Translations under genes and position numbers: made by a program | The notes under the pieces: model-generated | What the model saw: the letters and a program-made list of their open reading frames with translations, nothing else | Database searches by the model: none | What the model was told of the DNA's origin: nothing | Assembly: GCA_029851415.1 (NCBI GenBank) | Contig: CM056742.1 | Span: 92,618,748 to 92,682,747 of the forward strand | DNA from: Eretmocerus hayati | Lineage: Eukaryota; Arthropoda; Insecta; Hymenoptera; Aphelinidae | DNA length: 64,000 bases | Reading direction: 5' to 3' | Part shown: piece after piece, positions 20,740 through 33,154 of the stretch | How the letters are laid out: every line of letters begins with the position of its first letter | Position numbering within the stretch: the first letter of the stretch is position 1

Positions 20740-23150
20740 CGACGGCCGAGACATCGAGTTGCCGCGACCGCGAGTATGCCTGCGGGTCGGCAACCCCACC
20801 CGCACCGCTAATCGCCGCGGGCATCACACCGTAGGAGGCCGGCGGTCGACGACGACGACAACAATGTAGGAGAATTATGCCCCGGGTGGGCTACCCGGGT
20901 ACACAAGGCCGCGCACATGCCCCTTGCCGTGACCACCACTATGATGTATCCGTGGTGTACCTATTATGGTACACCTGGATACGGGCCGAACAAAGGATGC
21001 TGGTGGTAACAACCGGGGCCCGCAGACCCCGTGTTGCATCCACCAGTCAGCCTCTGGTAATCACACGCGAGTTTTAGGGCACTCATTCGAGAGTGCACTT
21101 TTTGATGATTGAATCCGCATTCAATCAACCAAAACGTGCATACACAGCGTGCACCAGCTGACGACGATGCGATCAGGCCGGGGTGCCCTTCTCAGGGCGA
21201 CGACGAAGATGACAGCGAGCACGGGTGATTATGGCCAGCTGGTGAGGCTGCCTGATCCGGGCAGCACATCCTGGGCTTGCTGCCATCCGGACTTAGGTCC
21301 CATACGCAGCAGCCCAGTATCAGCTGCACTTGGGTTATGTGAGGTTATGTGTGCATGCAGCACTTGCTGCCTGCACCCACGCATAGCCTGGCCAGAAATG
21401 CACCCGCGCACCATCACGACACCACGTATGCGGTCACCCACGACACCGGTGACGCGCAGGCCGACGCGGGTGAGCCCGGGTAGCTCGCCAGGGGACGAGG
21501 ATGACGGAGCCGATGTTGATATACGGCCGCGCAGACGACGCACTGGCAACTTGTTGCTGCCGGTGTGATGGCGCTACCTGATGGTGTAGTATGGCTCAGG
21601 GCGGGTATACCTGATCAGGCCGAGGTGGGAAATTATAGAGACCCAGACATCGGTTTCTGGGTGGAAATTCACCACGCAGACGACACACGCATATATACAT
21701 ATGTGTGTGTGAGGCCGAGATACTGATTGTAGTAGTATGTTATGTACATATGAGCGTGCCGCGAATGTGCAGAGGCCCATATAGATATACTGATGGATGG
21801 GAAGTACTATATAGCTATAGTACTACAGGCCGAGAATAGATATAGGTATACAAGGCCACGTAACGAATATCGGGTGCAGTGAAAGGCCGAAACTGGAGGC
21901 AATGCGAGCTGCGCAGTGCCTCCACGCCGGCCGATGCTTACTATAGGTGCAAGTGAGATAAAAGACGGTACGAGTGGAGGCTAAAGGCAGTACCGCACAT
22001 ATATTTCCGTGCTGTTTGGCCGCGTAATTCCGTGAATTCCGTGCGCATACTTGCCACAATGTGCCCTTATGTACTTCAAACTTTGCCGCGCAGCCCCGAT
22101 AGAGGGTGCTGCCAATGTTCCGGACCGAATTTATTGGGCCAATCAGAGAGCGTCTCCTTCGTTGAAGAAGACGGAACTTCAACTTGAAGAAGAAGCCAGC
22201 CATTAGGCCACTTGTGGATCGGACGTTGTCTTGCGTGCACGTGCTTGTGCTCCGCTCGTCTTCACCGCCGGGTGAAATTGCCGTGTGTTCCCCAGGAGTC
22301 CCGGAGGACAGCACACGAGACTTCAAGAGTCTTTATAAATCATAATCAGAGAATTGCAATTATCGAAAGTGATAGAAAATAACGGTGAGTCTTTTTATTG
22401 CTCATTTTATTAATGTGAATTCCCTCGTCCTGGCCGAAACTTGAGCCTCGTGCGCGCGTACCCCTGCCGACTCCCAGCCAATCCGGACTCCTGGAGGACC
22501 ACATGCTAAGGCCGAACAGTGCGGGAAAATAATAGCACGCCCCGGGGGCCGAGAGTATTGTGTCCAGAGGCCGATAAGTCGAGGTGAACCCTCGTGAAGA
22601 CGTAGTGCGCGTACCAGACAGTGCTTTGGGAGAAAAATCGCGTGGAAATTCAGGGTTGCTGTCGTCCGGACGACGACGAGCAAGGCCGTACCCCCGGTGG
22701 ATCACCACCCTAAGTAATCGCGGAGTACTTGGCCAGTCAAATCCGGTAATCGCGGAGCTCGTGCTCCACAAATTGGAGCAGTTGGCCATTGTCCCAACGC
22801 GGTAATTATTCGTAGCGTGGAGCGGCCACTTTGAGTAAATTTTGGAGCAGCGTGCTCCTTGAATTTTGGAGTCCATCGTGAGCGAAGTCGACTAGGCCGT
22901 TGAACAAATGACTAGGCCGATAGTGAATTGTCCAGGCCGTTAGTGAAGTGTTCGTACTTGCATCTTCAGGTTATTGTGAAGTGAATTTTCGTGTTTTACA
23001 GGAAATTTTGAGAGACATTTATTGAGAACGAGACATTTTGATGATAATTGTTGAATCTTCTCGAATATTTCTGGCCGTTATTTGTCGGGATTTTCATATG
23101 TAGATTCATGTATCGCCGCGAAAAAGGAACGTGTACAGAATATAGGCCGA
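20740..23150. other. GC-rich tract with recurrent GGCCG motif
   Basis: Base composition shifts sharply to GC-rich from about 20.65 kb and declines by 23.2 kb. Within it, the word GGCCG, often as AGGCCGA, recurs about 20-25 times at irregular spacing on the plus strand (for example near 20907, 20984, 21177, 21617, 21711, 21828, 21884, 22510, 22568, 22893, 22914, 22935, 23143). A hairpin GTGGTGTACC…GGTACACC lies near 20952-20976. Overlapping frames of 139 (21149, plus), 167 (21823-22326, minus) and 176 codons (22346-22876, minus) are open, but such frames are expected in GC-rich DNA and none is recognised. Confidence 0.55.
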
Positions 23151-23639
23151 ATTATATTATTGAAAAATCCTGATTTATTATTTGGAGTGCGTGTGCGAGC
23201 GTTCCCCCGCCCCTTCTTTCGATTTTCAGGTGAATAAGGTAGGAAAAGAACGAGTGATGCAGTGAAGCCGAGTTGCTGTTAAAATTTAGAATTGCGTTCG
23301 CCGAACTTTGCGCGCGAGACCTGCGATTTAGGTTAAGAGTCCGTCGAATATAAATTAGTTGTGCTGGTAATCCATTTACCACGTCACAGGGCTAGACCGC
23401 ACTTGTAATACACACGTTCGTAATGAATATCAGATTCCTTTTTGACTATTTATCATTCATGGCTATTTGTGAATATGGTTCCAATATATCTATTTCACTA
23501 AATTGAACGCTGTCTCAAAAATCTTCAAATGGACCTAAACCCTGATTCCCTGACCCCAGAAAACCCCTCGGTTACAAAGTTTGTTTTAGCTAGTTGACAC
23601 ATTTGACTACATTTCCATCATTCCATCACTCTGCGTCTC

Positions 23640-24365
23640 CCCGTTCTCGGGCCCCGGATCAGAATGGTATTGATTCGGATAGCCTAACTCTTGTCCAATA
23701 TTGTTCCTCCAGATTGCCGTGGATAGAATAGTCCACAATTGGTCATTCGATGATTGTTATTCAGTTCGTATTGAACTGGATTGGGCGCTCGATCTCTTCG
23801 GATAGGGATTGTATTAAATTGGATTGGAGCGTTCGATGTGAATCTCCATTCTCCATATTGGTGAAGACTGGGTTCCTTCTCCACAATGGGCGATCCAATC
23901 TGCATGACCTGAATCGCTTCGTCTATCATTGGAACAGACTCCCACGAGGCAGCATACCGGCCGGATTGAACCGGGTCCACTCTCGTCCATATTCCCGTCA
24001 TTCAAACCGTTCTGTTGAACATTACCCGCAAAACCGCTTCGATCTGGATTGGATATGACGTCTCTAAAAGCGGAAATACAGGATTCGTTCCGATCGGAAT
24101 TGAGATAGATGGGAATCGACAGAATTTCAATACCAATTTTCTCTCCTTGGCGTATTGACTGGACTGGTTTGCATTGGATCAGACTCATTGAGATTGAGTT
24201 TGAAGCCACTCCTATCCATCTCTTCCACCGGGGTTCGACCGTCAGATTCGAAGCGGGTTGAAGCGGATAGGATCACGGAAGTTGCCGAATTGAAGTAGTA
24301 TTGATCCGGATTGACAAACGAAGGAACAACGGTGATTCTCGAGATTGGGATGGATAGACATTCCA
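23640..24365. repeat. Direct repeat family, copy 1
   Basis: This block (GGTATTGATTCGGATAGCCTA…, ATTGAACTGGATTGGG, GATAGGGATTGTATT) recurs as a diverged direct copy at about 26195-26780. It is rich in the word GGATTGG / CGGATAGG. It ends at a GATAGACATTCCA motif (24353-24365) that abuts the 535-bp tandem array. Noncoding as far as can be seen. Confidence 0.7.
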
Positions 24366-25846
24366 GCGCAAATAGCGGGTTAAAATGACCTTTCTCGCAA
24401 GCTCTTAACGAAGATGAACTTTCGTATATAAGGGCGTTCAAACCATCGAACATTCGGCCACTTGAGCCGCGTGTCAGTGGTAAACTTTCATTGCTCTTCC
24501 ACCACTTTGAAAAGCCCGAGCAATGAGAGAAGGGCGAAACACGCATAATATCAGCGTAGAATCCAAAATTTTCATAAAGTTTCTCATTTCTCATCTTTTC
24601 TTTTTATTCCTTTCCATCAAAATCCTTTAGATGCATCCTCGGAACCATACGAGGCTCTAAAGGTGCATTGATCGAGTGTGGAATAAAATCCATTCTCGAT
24701 TGATGCCGAAAAAAAACGTCAGCAATATCTGCTGACTTTAACTCGCAAAGACCGAAAAAATTATATCTTCATAATTTGAAATTCCCGCGAGTGATAAATA
24801 CGATATCCGATCATATCGATCGAGTGTCAAAATTAATTACATATATCTCCGGCAGAAGGCCGAAGAGCTGCCAAAGTAAAAATGTTGAGAAATCAAATGG
24901 AAATAGCGGGTTAAAATGACCATTCTCGCAAGCTCTTAACGAAGATGAACTTTCGTATATAAGGGTGTTCAAACCATCGAACATTCGGCCACTTGAGCCG
25001 CGTGTCTGTGGTGAACATTCATTGCTCTTCCACCACTTTGAAAAGCCCGAGCAATGAGAGAGGGGCGAAACACGCATCATATCAGCGTAGAATCCAAATT
25101 TTTCATAAAGTTTCTCATTTCTCATCTTTTCTTTTCATTCCTTTCCATCAAAATCCTTTAGATGCATCCTCGGAACCATACGAGGCTCTAAAGGTGCATT
25201 GATCGAGTGTGGAGTAAAATCCATTCTCGATTGATGCCAAAAGAAAAAAAAAACGTCAGCAATATCTGCTGACTTTAACTCGCAAAGACCGAAAAAATTA
25301 TATCTTCATAATTTGAAATTCCCGCGAGTGATAAATACGATATCCGATCATATCGATCGAGTGTCAAAATTGATTACATATATCTCCGGCAGAAGGCCGA
25401 AGAGCTGCCAAAGTAAAAATGTTGAGAAATCAAATGGAAATAGCGGGTTAAAATGACCTTTCTCGCAAGCTCTTAACGAAGATGAACTTTCGTATATAAG
25501 GGCGTTCAAACCATCGAACATTCGGCCACTTGAGCCGCGTGTCAGTGGTAAACTTTCATTGCTCTTCCACCACTTCGAAAAGCCCGAGCAATGAGAGAAG
25601 GGCGAAACACGCATAATATCAGCATAGAATCCAAATTTTTCATGAAGTTCCTCATTTCTCATCTTTTCTTTTCATTCCTTTCCATGAAAATCCTTTAGAT
25701 GCATCCTCGGAACCATACAAGGCTTTAAAGGTGCATTGATCGAGTGTGGAGTAAAATCCATTCTCGATTGATGCCAAAAGAAAAAAAAAACGTCAGCAAT
25801 ATCTGCTGACTTTAACTCGCAAAGACCGAAAAAATTATATCTTCAT
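24366..25846. repeat. Tandem repeat, ~535 bp x 2.75 copies
   Basis: Units begin at about 24370, 24901 and 25438 with AAATAGCGGGTTAAAATGAC and are nearly identical. The third is cut at about 25846. The array is flanked on both sides by the 13-bp direct repeat GATAGACATTCCA (24353-24365 and 25847-25859), which looks like a target-site duplication. Each unit contains an open minus-strand frame of about 104 codons starting MRNE(K/E)L(Y/H)E. The conservation simply follows the DNA identity. No family recognised. Confidence 0.8.
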
Positions 25847-26800
25847 GATAGACATTCCATTCCCGGATTTGATGACGGATTCAGAACGGATAGAGCCGAA
25901 TTAAATCGTTAAGACCTGCGGATTGGAATTGTATTGAACCGGATTGGCCTGATACGGTTCAATAGCGCTTCCATATTGTCGCAGATAGGAATCTTGATCG
26001 TCCTTCAGACCGTCAGATCCGGAGCGGATTGGAGCGGATAGAATATCAGGAGCTACCGGATAGGAGGGTCATTGATCCGGATTGACAAGCCAAAACGCAA
26101 TGATGATATTCCGGACCTGTCCGGATAAAGATACCGATAGTTCTTCCGATAGCGAATCGATTTTGAGCAAATAGGATTGAATAGAATGTTTTAGGGCCGC
26201 GGATCGAAACGGTATTGATTCGGATAGCCTAGTTCTCGTAGAATATTGTTCTTGCAGATTGCCGCGGATAGAGTAGTTCACAATCGGTCATGTGATGATT
26301 GTCATCCAATTCGTATTGAACTGGATTGGGTGCTCAATCTCTCCGGATAGGGATTGTATTGAATCGGATTGGAGCGTTAAGTGTAAATCTCTATTTTCCC
26401 AATTGGAAAAGACTGGGTTCCTCTCCCGAAATTTGCGATCCAATGGGACTGATCTGGATCGCGTTTCCCATCATAAAAACGGACTCCCATGAGGCAGCAG
26501 TCCGGACGGATTAAACCGGATTCACTCTAGTCCGTATTTCCGTCATCCAAACCGATTCGTTGGACATCACCCGCGATACCGCTCTGATTCGGATTGGATA
26601 GGTCGCCCTTCAATGCGGAAATTCTAACTTGTTACGATCGGAATTGAGATCGATACAAATAGATAGAACTTCAATACTACTCTTCCCTTCGGCGGATTGG
26701 CCGGGCGCGTTCGCATTGGATCGGACTCATCCGGATTGAGTTTGAGTCTATTCCTATCCATCTCTCTCAGCAGGGTTACCAGAGAATTAAAACAGAGATC
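25847..26800. repeat. Direct repeat family, copy 2
   Basis: Diverged direct copy of the 23640-24365 family: GGTATTGATTCGGATAGCCTA near 26210 and TCCGGATTGACAA near 26080. The parts appear in a shifted order, suggesting that the family is itself tandemly arranged. Noncoding. Confidence 0.6.
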
Positions 26801-27019
26801 ATTATGTCAGTCAACGCAGGAACTTTGAGAGATGTCGTAGAATATCAGTCCTTGGATGGAAATTCGTCAGTGCGTCAAAACACGTGCGGGTGTGTAAAGA
26901 CATACCTTATGCACTGTTGGCGAATTCATGCACAGTTATTGGCGAATTCCGTGTGCAAAAATCCCTCCACGGACGGAAATTCGTTCTTCACGCACTAACT
27001 CTACGCGCATGATCACAAG

Positions 27020-29815
27020 AAAATTTTTTTGAACCTCAGAACTATGGGAAATATCATATCTTATTGCCACAAACCGAACAAAGATGGTATGGGAATTTTA
27101 AAAAAATGGTTGCAGAAACCATTTGAATTTGACATAGACGCACTCTGTTATCAAACTGTGGATGATATTCAATCTCAGAATCCACTCGCCTCACCTCATT
27201 TCATCCCAATTGAATGAAATGTGATACTGTGCCTAGAAAATGATCTGAGTTGGAATGTCCTCTCTGTCACTAATTCGGAAGTGTTCTACCCATGTAACTT
27301 CCCATGTGAATCCGATTCCCCCAACGATAATAGGGCCATTACAGTCAAGACCGTTCAATAAAGTAAGGTTGGAAAATTAGATTCCCTCCACGATACAGTA
27401 TATGAGCGAATTCGCAAAACGCGGTGATTCGTGCATTACGTCCTTCGCGCGCCGATTTTTTGCACCAATGGCTATGATGTATAGCCATTGGTGCAAATGG
27501 CTATACATCATATCGATCGATGTGATTCCGCGCCAAAGCAGACACCTTGTTTGAAATTTTACGAACAAGTTGTCACGAGTTCAAGACTCAAAGATAGAAT
27601 AGACCGTAAAAGCGGGACATTAAATTTAAAGAATCACGAAATTTCGTGCGTGACTTGGCTTTTCTTCCTCAGTGTTGAGGTCGGCATTTGGATGCATTCT
27701 GGGGTATCGGTATGATTCTTACGGGAAAATAACTAAGTAATCTAACTTGAGTCTACAACCACCTTGGAGCTCAAGAGTGTGCCTTCAACAGGTGTGAAAC
27801 TATCTCCCGTTGATAAAGCGTGACTACTTTTTGAAAACAAACCAAATCGACGATATTTCCCATCCTACGCCGACGCAGTCTGACCAATCTCATTTCTGCA
27901 AATGGCGTCTGATTCTCCATCAAAGAACGAAAAAATTTAGATAAGTCCGGTCTATGTGCGTCGAATTATGTCGGATTGGCGAGCAAATCACGCTCGCAGA
28001 ATAATACGTGATCGCTTTACGAAATCATGTTTCTTGAGGCGCACACGAACAAGACGATGCAAACTGATCTGGTTCTGCTTGTGATCCCTCACTTCGATTG
28101 TTCTTGATACCAAGTAACTAACTGCGTGAGCCAATGTTCCGTTGTTTACTCGTACAAGCTACTTTTTTCGGGTTTTAAGGGATTTTCGGGAATTACACTG
28201 TTGTCGAACTCTCGAATAATGTTCATATCATCACTGCAATGATCTCCTCAAGTTTTCTGGTGATGAGTCAAATACTTTCCAGCGCTGTCAGTGGTCAAAT
28301 GAATGATATAAGAGTGTATCCGTGTATGTGGGTATAGCATTGCTCTCATGGTCATTTTCTGTTTCCCCTGTCCCACCTGACGCCGTTCCATGAAAATCGA
28401 TCACGCGAGTGGATTCGAGTTCTAGATACTGATTTTTGAGAATGAGACAATTTTTTTGAACCTCAGAACTATGGGAAATATCATATCTTATTGCCACAAA
28501 CCGAACAAAGATGGTATGGGAATTTTAAAAAAATGGTTGCAGAAACCATTTGAATTTGACATAGACGCACTCTGTTATCAAACTGTGGATGATATTCAAT
28601 CTCAGAATCCACTCGCCTCACCTCATTTCATCCCAATTGAATGAAATGTGATACTGTGCCTAGAAAATGATCTGAGTTGGAATGTCCTCTCTGTCACTAA
28701 TTCGGAAGTGTTCTACCCATATGTAACTTCCCATGTGAATCCGATTCCCCCAACGATAATAGGGCCATTACAGTCAAGACCGTTCAATAAAGTAAGGTTG
28801 GAAAATTAGATTCCCTCCACGATGAAGTATATGAGCCAATTCACAAAACGCGGTGATTCGTGCATTACGTCCTTCACGTGCCGATTTTTTGCACCAATGG
28901 CTATACATCAATTCCGCGCCAAAGCAGACACCTCTTTTGAGATTCTACGAACAAGTTGTCACGAGTTCAAGACTCAAAACTAGAATAGACCGGAAAAGCG
29001 GGACATCAAATTTGAAAAATCAATTTCGTGCGTGACTCGGCTTTTTTCCCTCAGTGTTGAGGTCGGTATTTGGATGCAGTCTGGGGTATCGGTATGATTC
29101 TTACGGGAAAATGGCCCTCCAACTTGAGTCTGCAACCACCTGGGAGCTCACGAGTGTGCTTTTAACAGGTGTGAAACTATCTCCTGTGATAAAGCGTGAC
29201 TACTTTTTGAAAACAAAACAAATCGACGATATTTCCCATCCTACGCCGACGCAGTCTGACCAATCTCATTTCTGCAAATGGCATCTGATTCTCCGTCAAA
29301 GAACGAAGAAATTCAGATGAGTCCGGTCTATGTGCGTCGAATTATGTCGGATTGGCGAGCAAATCACGCTCTCAGAAAAAAACGTGATCGCCTCACGAAA
29401 TCATGTTTCTTGAGGCGCACACGAACAAGACGATGCAAACCGATCTGGTTTTGCTTGTGATCCCTCACTTCAATTGTTTTTGATACCAAGTAAGTTACTG
29501 CGTGATCCAATATTCCGTTGTTAGCTCCTACAAGCTACTTTTTTCGGTTTTTCAGGGATTTTCGGGAATTACTCTGTTAGCGAACTCTCGAATAATAATC
29601 ATATCATCACTGCAATGATCTCCTCAAGTTTCCTGGTGATGAGTCAAATACTTTCCAGCGCTGTCAGTGGTCAAATGAATGATATAAGAGTGTATCCGTG
29701 TATGTGGGTATAGCATTGCTCTCATGGTCATTTTCTGTTTCCCCTGTCCCACCTGACGCCGTTCCATGAAAATCGATCACGCGAGTGGATTCGAGTTCTA
29801 GATACTGATACCTTA
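27020..29815. repeat. Tandem duplication in the right arm (2 x ~1.4 kb)
   Basis: Unit 1 (27020-28437) and unit 2 (28448-29815) both start TTTTTTTGAACCTCAGAACT and end CTAGATACTGAT. They are direct copies, nearly identical in the first ~440 bp. The left arm of the large inverted repeat has only one equivalent (18880-20110), so the duplication arose after the inverted repeat formed. An identical 62-codon frame (27029 and 28456) lies in the conserved start, without a recognised domain. Confidence 0.8.
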
Positions 29816-30907
29816 AGAGTATGCGGAACCTGAGTGATGTGCGATCAAAAAGATTTCCGAATCTCTTTCTTCCGAAATCACCACGTTTCGTGGATTCGTT
29901 CATATGACCGTAGAGCTAAAATGAGATAACAAGGGTTCTTCTTTCAGCCCAGTTCTAGTTTGCATCGGAGCTATGCGAACTTTCAGTTTGGAGCCGAAAA
30001 TTGAGATTGGCATTCCGGAATTGGTAAGAGCTCCACCACTTCGCTCCTTATGGGTCTCCTTAGATGGGGCTTGATGGGAAATATCAAACACAAGGTATTC
30101 TATTGTAATATTGGAATCTTATGGTACTCAAAATTTCACAAAGAGTCTCTAAAAGCGACAATTTGACGAAAAATGAAAAATTGCTATTACTCAAAAATAT
30201 GAATTCGTGTCTCTTTGGATATTTTCAGAGTACTTTCAACGATCTCGAACATGATGCATTTGCTCCGGTGAGCGCTAAAAATTTGTAAGGGGCGCTGAAA
30301 AAATCGTCCGGAGCAACATTTTTAATGCCAGATTATTGTTGAAATTCGGTCACAACCGCTGTGGGAAAGTCTAGTTTCTGTTCCAAGAGTATCGCAATCC
30401 CATTGAAGTATCCCAAGATGATCCATCTCGGGATCTATTGCTGAATTCCGTTTTTGAGTGATTACAGCTCAATTTAGCGACAGATCCCGGAATTGATCAT
30501 CTTGTGACACTTTCATGGGATTACGATACTTTCGAGAAAGAGAATAGACCTTTCCACAACAGTTGTTACCAAATCTCAACAATAACTTCGCATTCAATCC
30601 TTTTTTTCCCAGAAAATTTTTTCAGCGCCTCCCGCGAGATTTCAACGCCTACCGGAGCAAATGCATCATGTTGGGCATCGTTCAGAATTCCCTCACGCTA
30701 CTGAAAGAGGCCGAGTCGGTGACCGAGACAGTTGATCGAGTCGTTGTACGGAGTCGGTGACTGTTTCAGTTCCCCGACTCGGTCACTTCGCATGGAATGG
30801 CCCCAAATGCCACGAAACGAACAATGAATGATAAATTATCGTCAGAAGTTAATAGAAAAATTCGAAAAAAAAATAGAAAAAATATGCCCGGCTATTTTCA
30901 CAATTTT

Positions 30908-30960
30908 GGCGCGAGTGGGGTTTGAACCTGCAATCTCTTGATTACGAGTCCAAGCACTTG
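30908..30960 (-). other. tRNA-Thr(CGU)-like 3' half
   Basis: On the minus strand the sequence reads like the second half of a tRNA: an anticodon loop CTCGTAA in a weakened stem (TTGGA / TCAAG), then a T-arm with box-B-like GGTTCAAACCC, then the acceptor-like CACTCGCGCC. The D-arm half is absent, so this is a tRNA-derived fragment, not a gene. The same fragment is present in the mirrored arm at 31567-31613. Confidence 0.55.
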
Positions 30961-31566
30961 TGCCCGGGGCCAGCGAGACATGTTACGAGAGAGGGCTTAG
31001 TGAGCGTACTTGGAGTGTGACTCATAAGAAGTACCTAAGATCTGTTTATCATCAGTTTTATCATGAGTTGATCATAAACTCTGGCGCCAGAGCACTGAGT
31101 CAAGCCGTAGCTAGGATGGGACTTGGAATATTTCTAGATCTAGCTGCTTGACCGAGTCGGTTGCCGAATTCAAATTTTCGCGGGAAAGCAACACGCATAG
31201 GACTTGGAAATTTCCAAGATTTGGCTGGTTAACTACCGACACGGTAGACCGACTCGGTCAACCGAATCCAAATTTCCACGGGAAAGTAACACTGAGTCGG
31301 TTAACCAGTAAAATTGTGAAAATTTTCCTAGTTTTATGCGTGTTGCTTTCCCGCGAAAATTTGAATTCGGTCAAGCAGCCAGATCTAGAAATATTCCAAG
31401 TCCCATCCTAGCTACGGCTTGACTCAGTGCTCTGGCGCCAGAGTTTATGATCAACTCATGATAAAACTGGTGATAAACAGATCTTAGGTACTTCCTATGA
31501 GTCACACTCCAAGTACGCTCACTAAGCCTTCTCTCGTAACATGTCTCGCTGGCCCCGGGCACATGT

Positions 31567-31613
31567 GCTTGGACTCGTAATCAAGAGATTGCATGTTCGA
31601 ACCGCACTCGCGT
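31567..31613 (+). other. tRNA-Thr(CGU)-like 3' half, mirrored copy
   Basis: Reverse-complement partner of the fragment at 30908-30960 in the other arm of the palindromic insertion: GGACTCGTAATCAAGAG, then GTTCGAAC in the T-loop position. It retains the canonical GTTCGA where the other copy has GTTCAA. Confidence 0.55.
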
Positions 31614-32652
31614 CAAAATTGTGAAAATAGCCAGGCATGTTTTTTTCCATTTTTTTTAATTTTTCTATCAACCTCTGACGATAGTTTATCATTTATTGTT
31701 TGTTTCGTGGCATTTGGGGCCATCCCATGCGAAGTGACCGAGCCGGGAAACTGAAACAGTCACCGACTCCGTACACCGACTCGGTCAACCATCTCGGTCA
31801 CCGACTCGGCCTCTTTCAGTAGGGCAGAGGAAAGTTCGAAGGGATACGAATTTATGTTTGTGACAGATTGCATCTTTTCATTTCTCATCAAGTTGTCGCT
31901 TTTTGGGACTCTATGCGGAATTTCGAGCACTTTGGGTTCCTATTCGCGTAGAATACGTTGATTTTGATATTTCCTTTCAGGCCCCATCTCAGAAGACCCA
32001 TCAGGAGCAAAGGTGTGGAGCTTTCATTAATTCCAGGATGCCAATCTCGATTTTTGGCTCCAAACTGAGAATCCGCATGACTCCGATGCGAATTAGATCT
32101 GAGCAAGAAAAAAACACGGGTCACCCTTTTCAGCTCTAGAATCGTATACTTTATCGCGGAGGGGATCTAATTTTTTGATCTCACTTCATTGGACGATCTC
32201 AACAGGAATGACCCAATAGATCCACCAGTCTTCCAAACCTCTGGGACTCGACTGCATTGACGAATAAGTGTTCGAAATGCCTCTTACTGTGGCTTGAATG
32301 GAGCTCAGAATATCTCACGGTTCTCTGAGGAAGTCGTGTCGGCCTTTCAGTGAGTCGTTTTCGAGGGTAGTTTGGCCACCTTTTCCATTACTTGTTCAGC
32401 CCTCGGGGATTATAGCTAGCATGGCCACTGGATCGAAATTTGCGGTTTCCGCGGTCTGACAAGTGACAAATGAGTCAAGTACGCGGATTCTGTCCCCTTT
32501 AGTCAAGGTAAAATGATGCTCGCAGACTGGTCAAATACGAGGCTGGGTCACGTGAGGCAGCTGCGAGGCCTTCTGTCATAGCCTCTATCCCGGTTTCTGA
32601 TCTCTTTCCTAGCAAATTAGACGAATCCCGTCTGTGTGTTGTGGCCGGCTTA

Positions 32653-33154
32653 GGCCTTCAATGACCCTATATCATAGCGGAGGTACCAACGGTCCAGCAG
32701 TTCCTATTCCCAGCAATACTCTCATGATTCCGGCTAAATGACAAGCTGTCGAGTGTGAGTTATACAATAACAGTAACTCAACAACTTATCTCAAACTTTG
32801 TGACATGGCAGTTTTCACGTAAGATGTGAATCGGCCGAGTTGCATGGCTACCGCGTACCTTATGCCACAATGTTCATCTCCTGAATTAGAAGGATGTTGC
32901 ACAGACAAAAAAGGCTCCAGAATAACAAGAGGATGAATTTTGGAAACCATCGCAAACCTTCGTGGTTCTTCATGATCTAAAGCGATCATCAGAGGATTGT
33001 ATGCACGATATTCATCCAATTCTGTTTGAACCATTCTCTCGGTACTCGCTGACGATCCTGCAATCCTTGAAACGTAGCAGATCCTCCCACAAAATGTCGC
33101 GAATTCGTCGTCATGATGGAACCCTGCCTCCAATATCGTAGATTCATGTCGATA
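32653..33154. other. No gene recognised
   Basis: An open minus-strand frame (32786-33205, 139 codons) overlaps this stretch and the following repeat. It has no domain or splice context I can identify, and part of it is repeat-derived. Confidence 0.4.

Larger units (their letters stand above)
30696..31824. mobile_element. 1.13-kb palindromic insertion with CACTA-like ends
   Basis: The insertion interrupts the right arm: the left arm has the uninterrupted CCCTCAGAGG (near 18070, minus), here split with a 2-bp CA duplication (30694-30695 and 31825-31826). Ends are CGCTACTGAAAG and CTTTCAGTAGGG. Arms 30696-31197 and 31337-31824 are reverse complements rich in the word CGAGTCGGT. The terminal sequence and 2-bp duplication suggest a CACTA-type non-autonomous DNA transposon, but this is only a resemblance. 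No transposase. Confidence 0.7.
17237..32652. mobile_element. 15-kb nested inverted-repeat structure
   Basis: The sequence from TAAGCCGGCTACG (17237) to about 20110 recurs in reverse complement between 32652 and about 27275. Left arm order: an outer part (17237-18650) and an inner part (18650-20110). The right arm carries both, plus a tandem duplication of the inner part and a 1.13-kb insertion. The spacer of about 7.2 kb holds a GC-rich tract and other repeats. No transposase is recognisable. It could be a very large non-autonomous long-TIR element or a segmental inverted duplication. Arms are diverged by substitutions and indels but colinear. Confidence 0.7.

Noticed and set aside
21149..22876. 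Open frames of 106-176 codons on both strands in the GC-rich tract
   Set aside because: Overlapping frames on opposite strands are expected in GC-rich DNA, and none shows a domain or splice context.
24127..25662. Three similar ~104-codon frames starting MRNE
   Set aside because: They are identical because the DNA is tandemly duplicated. No selection signal independent of DNA identity can be seen.
24366..25846. Possible CRISPR-like array
   Set aside because: The repeats are 535 bp, contiguous and without spacers, in a eukaryotic context.
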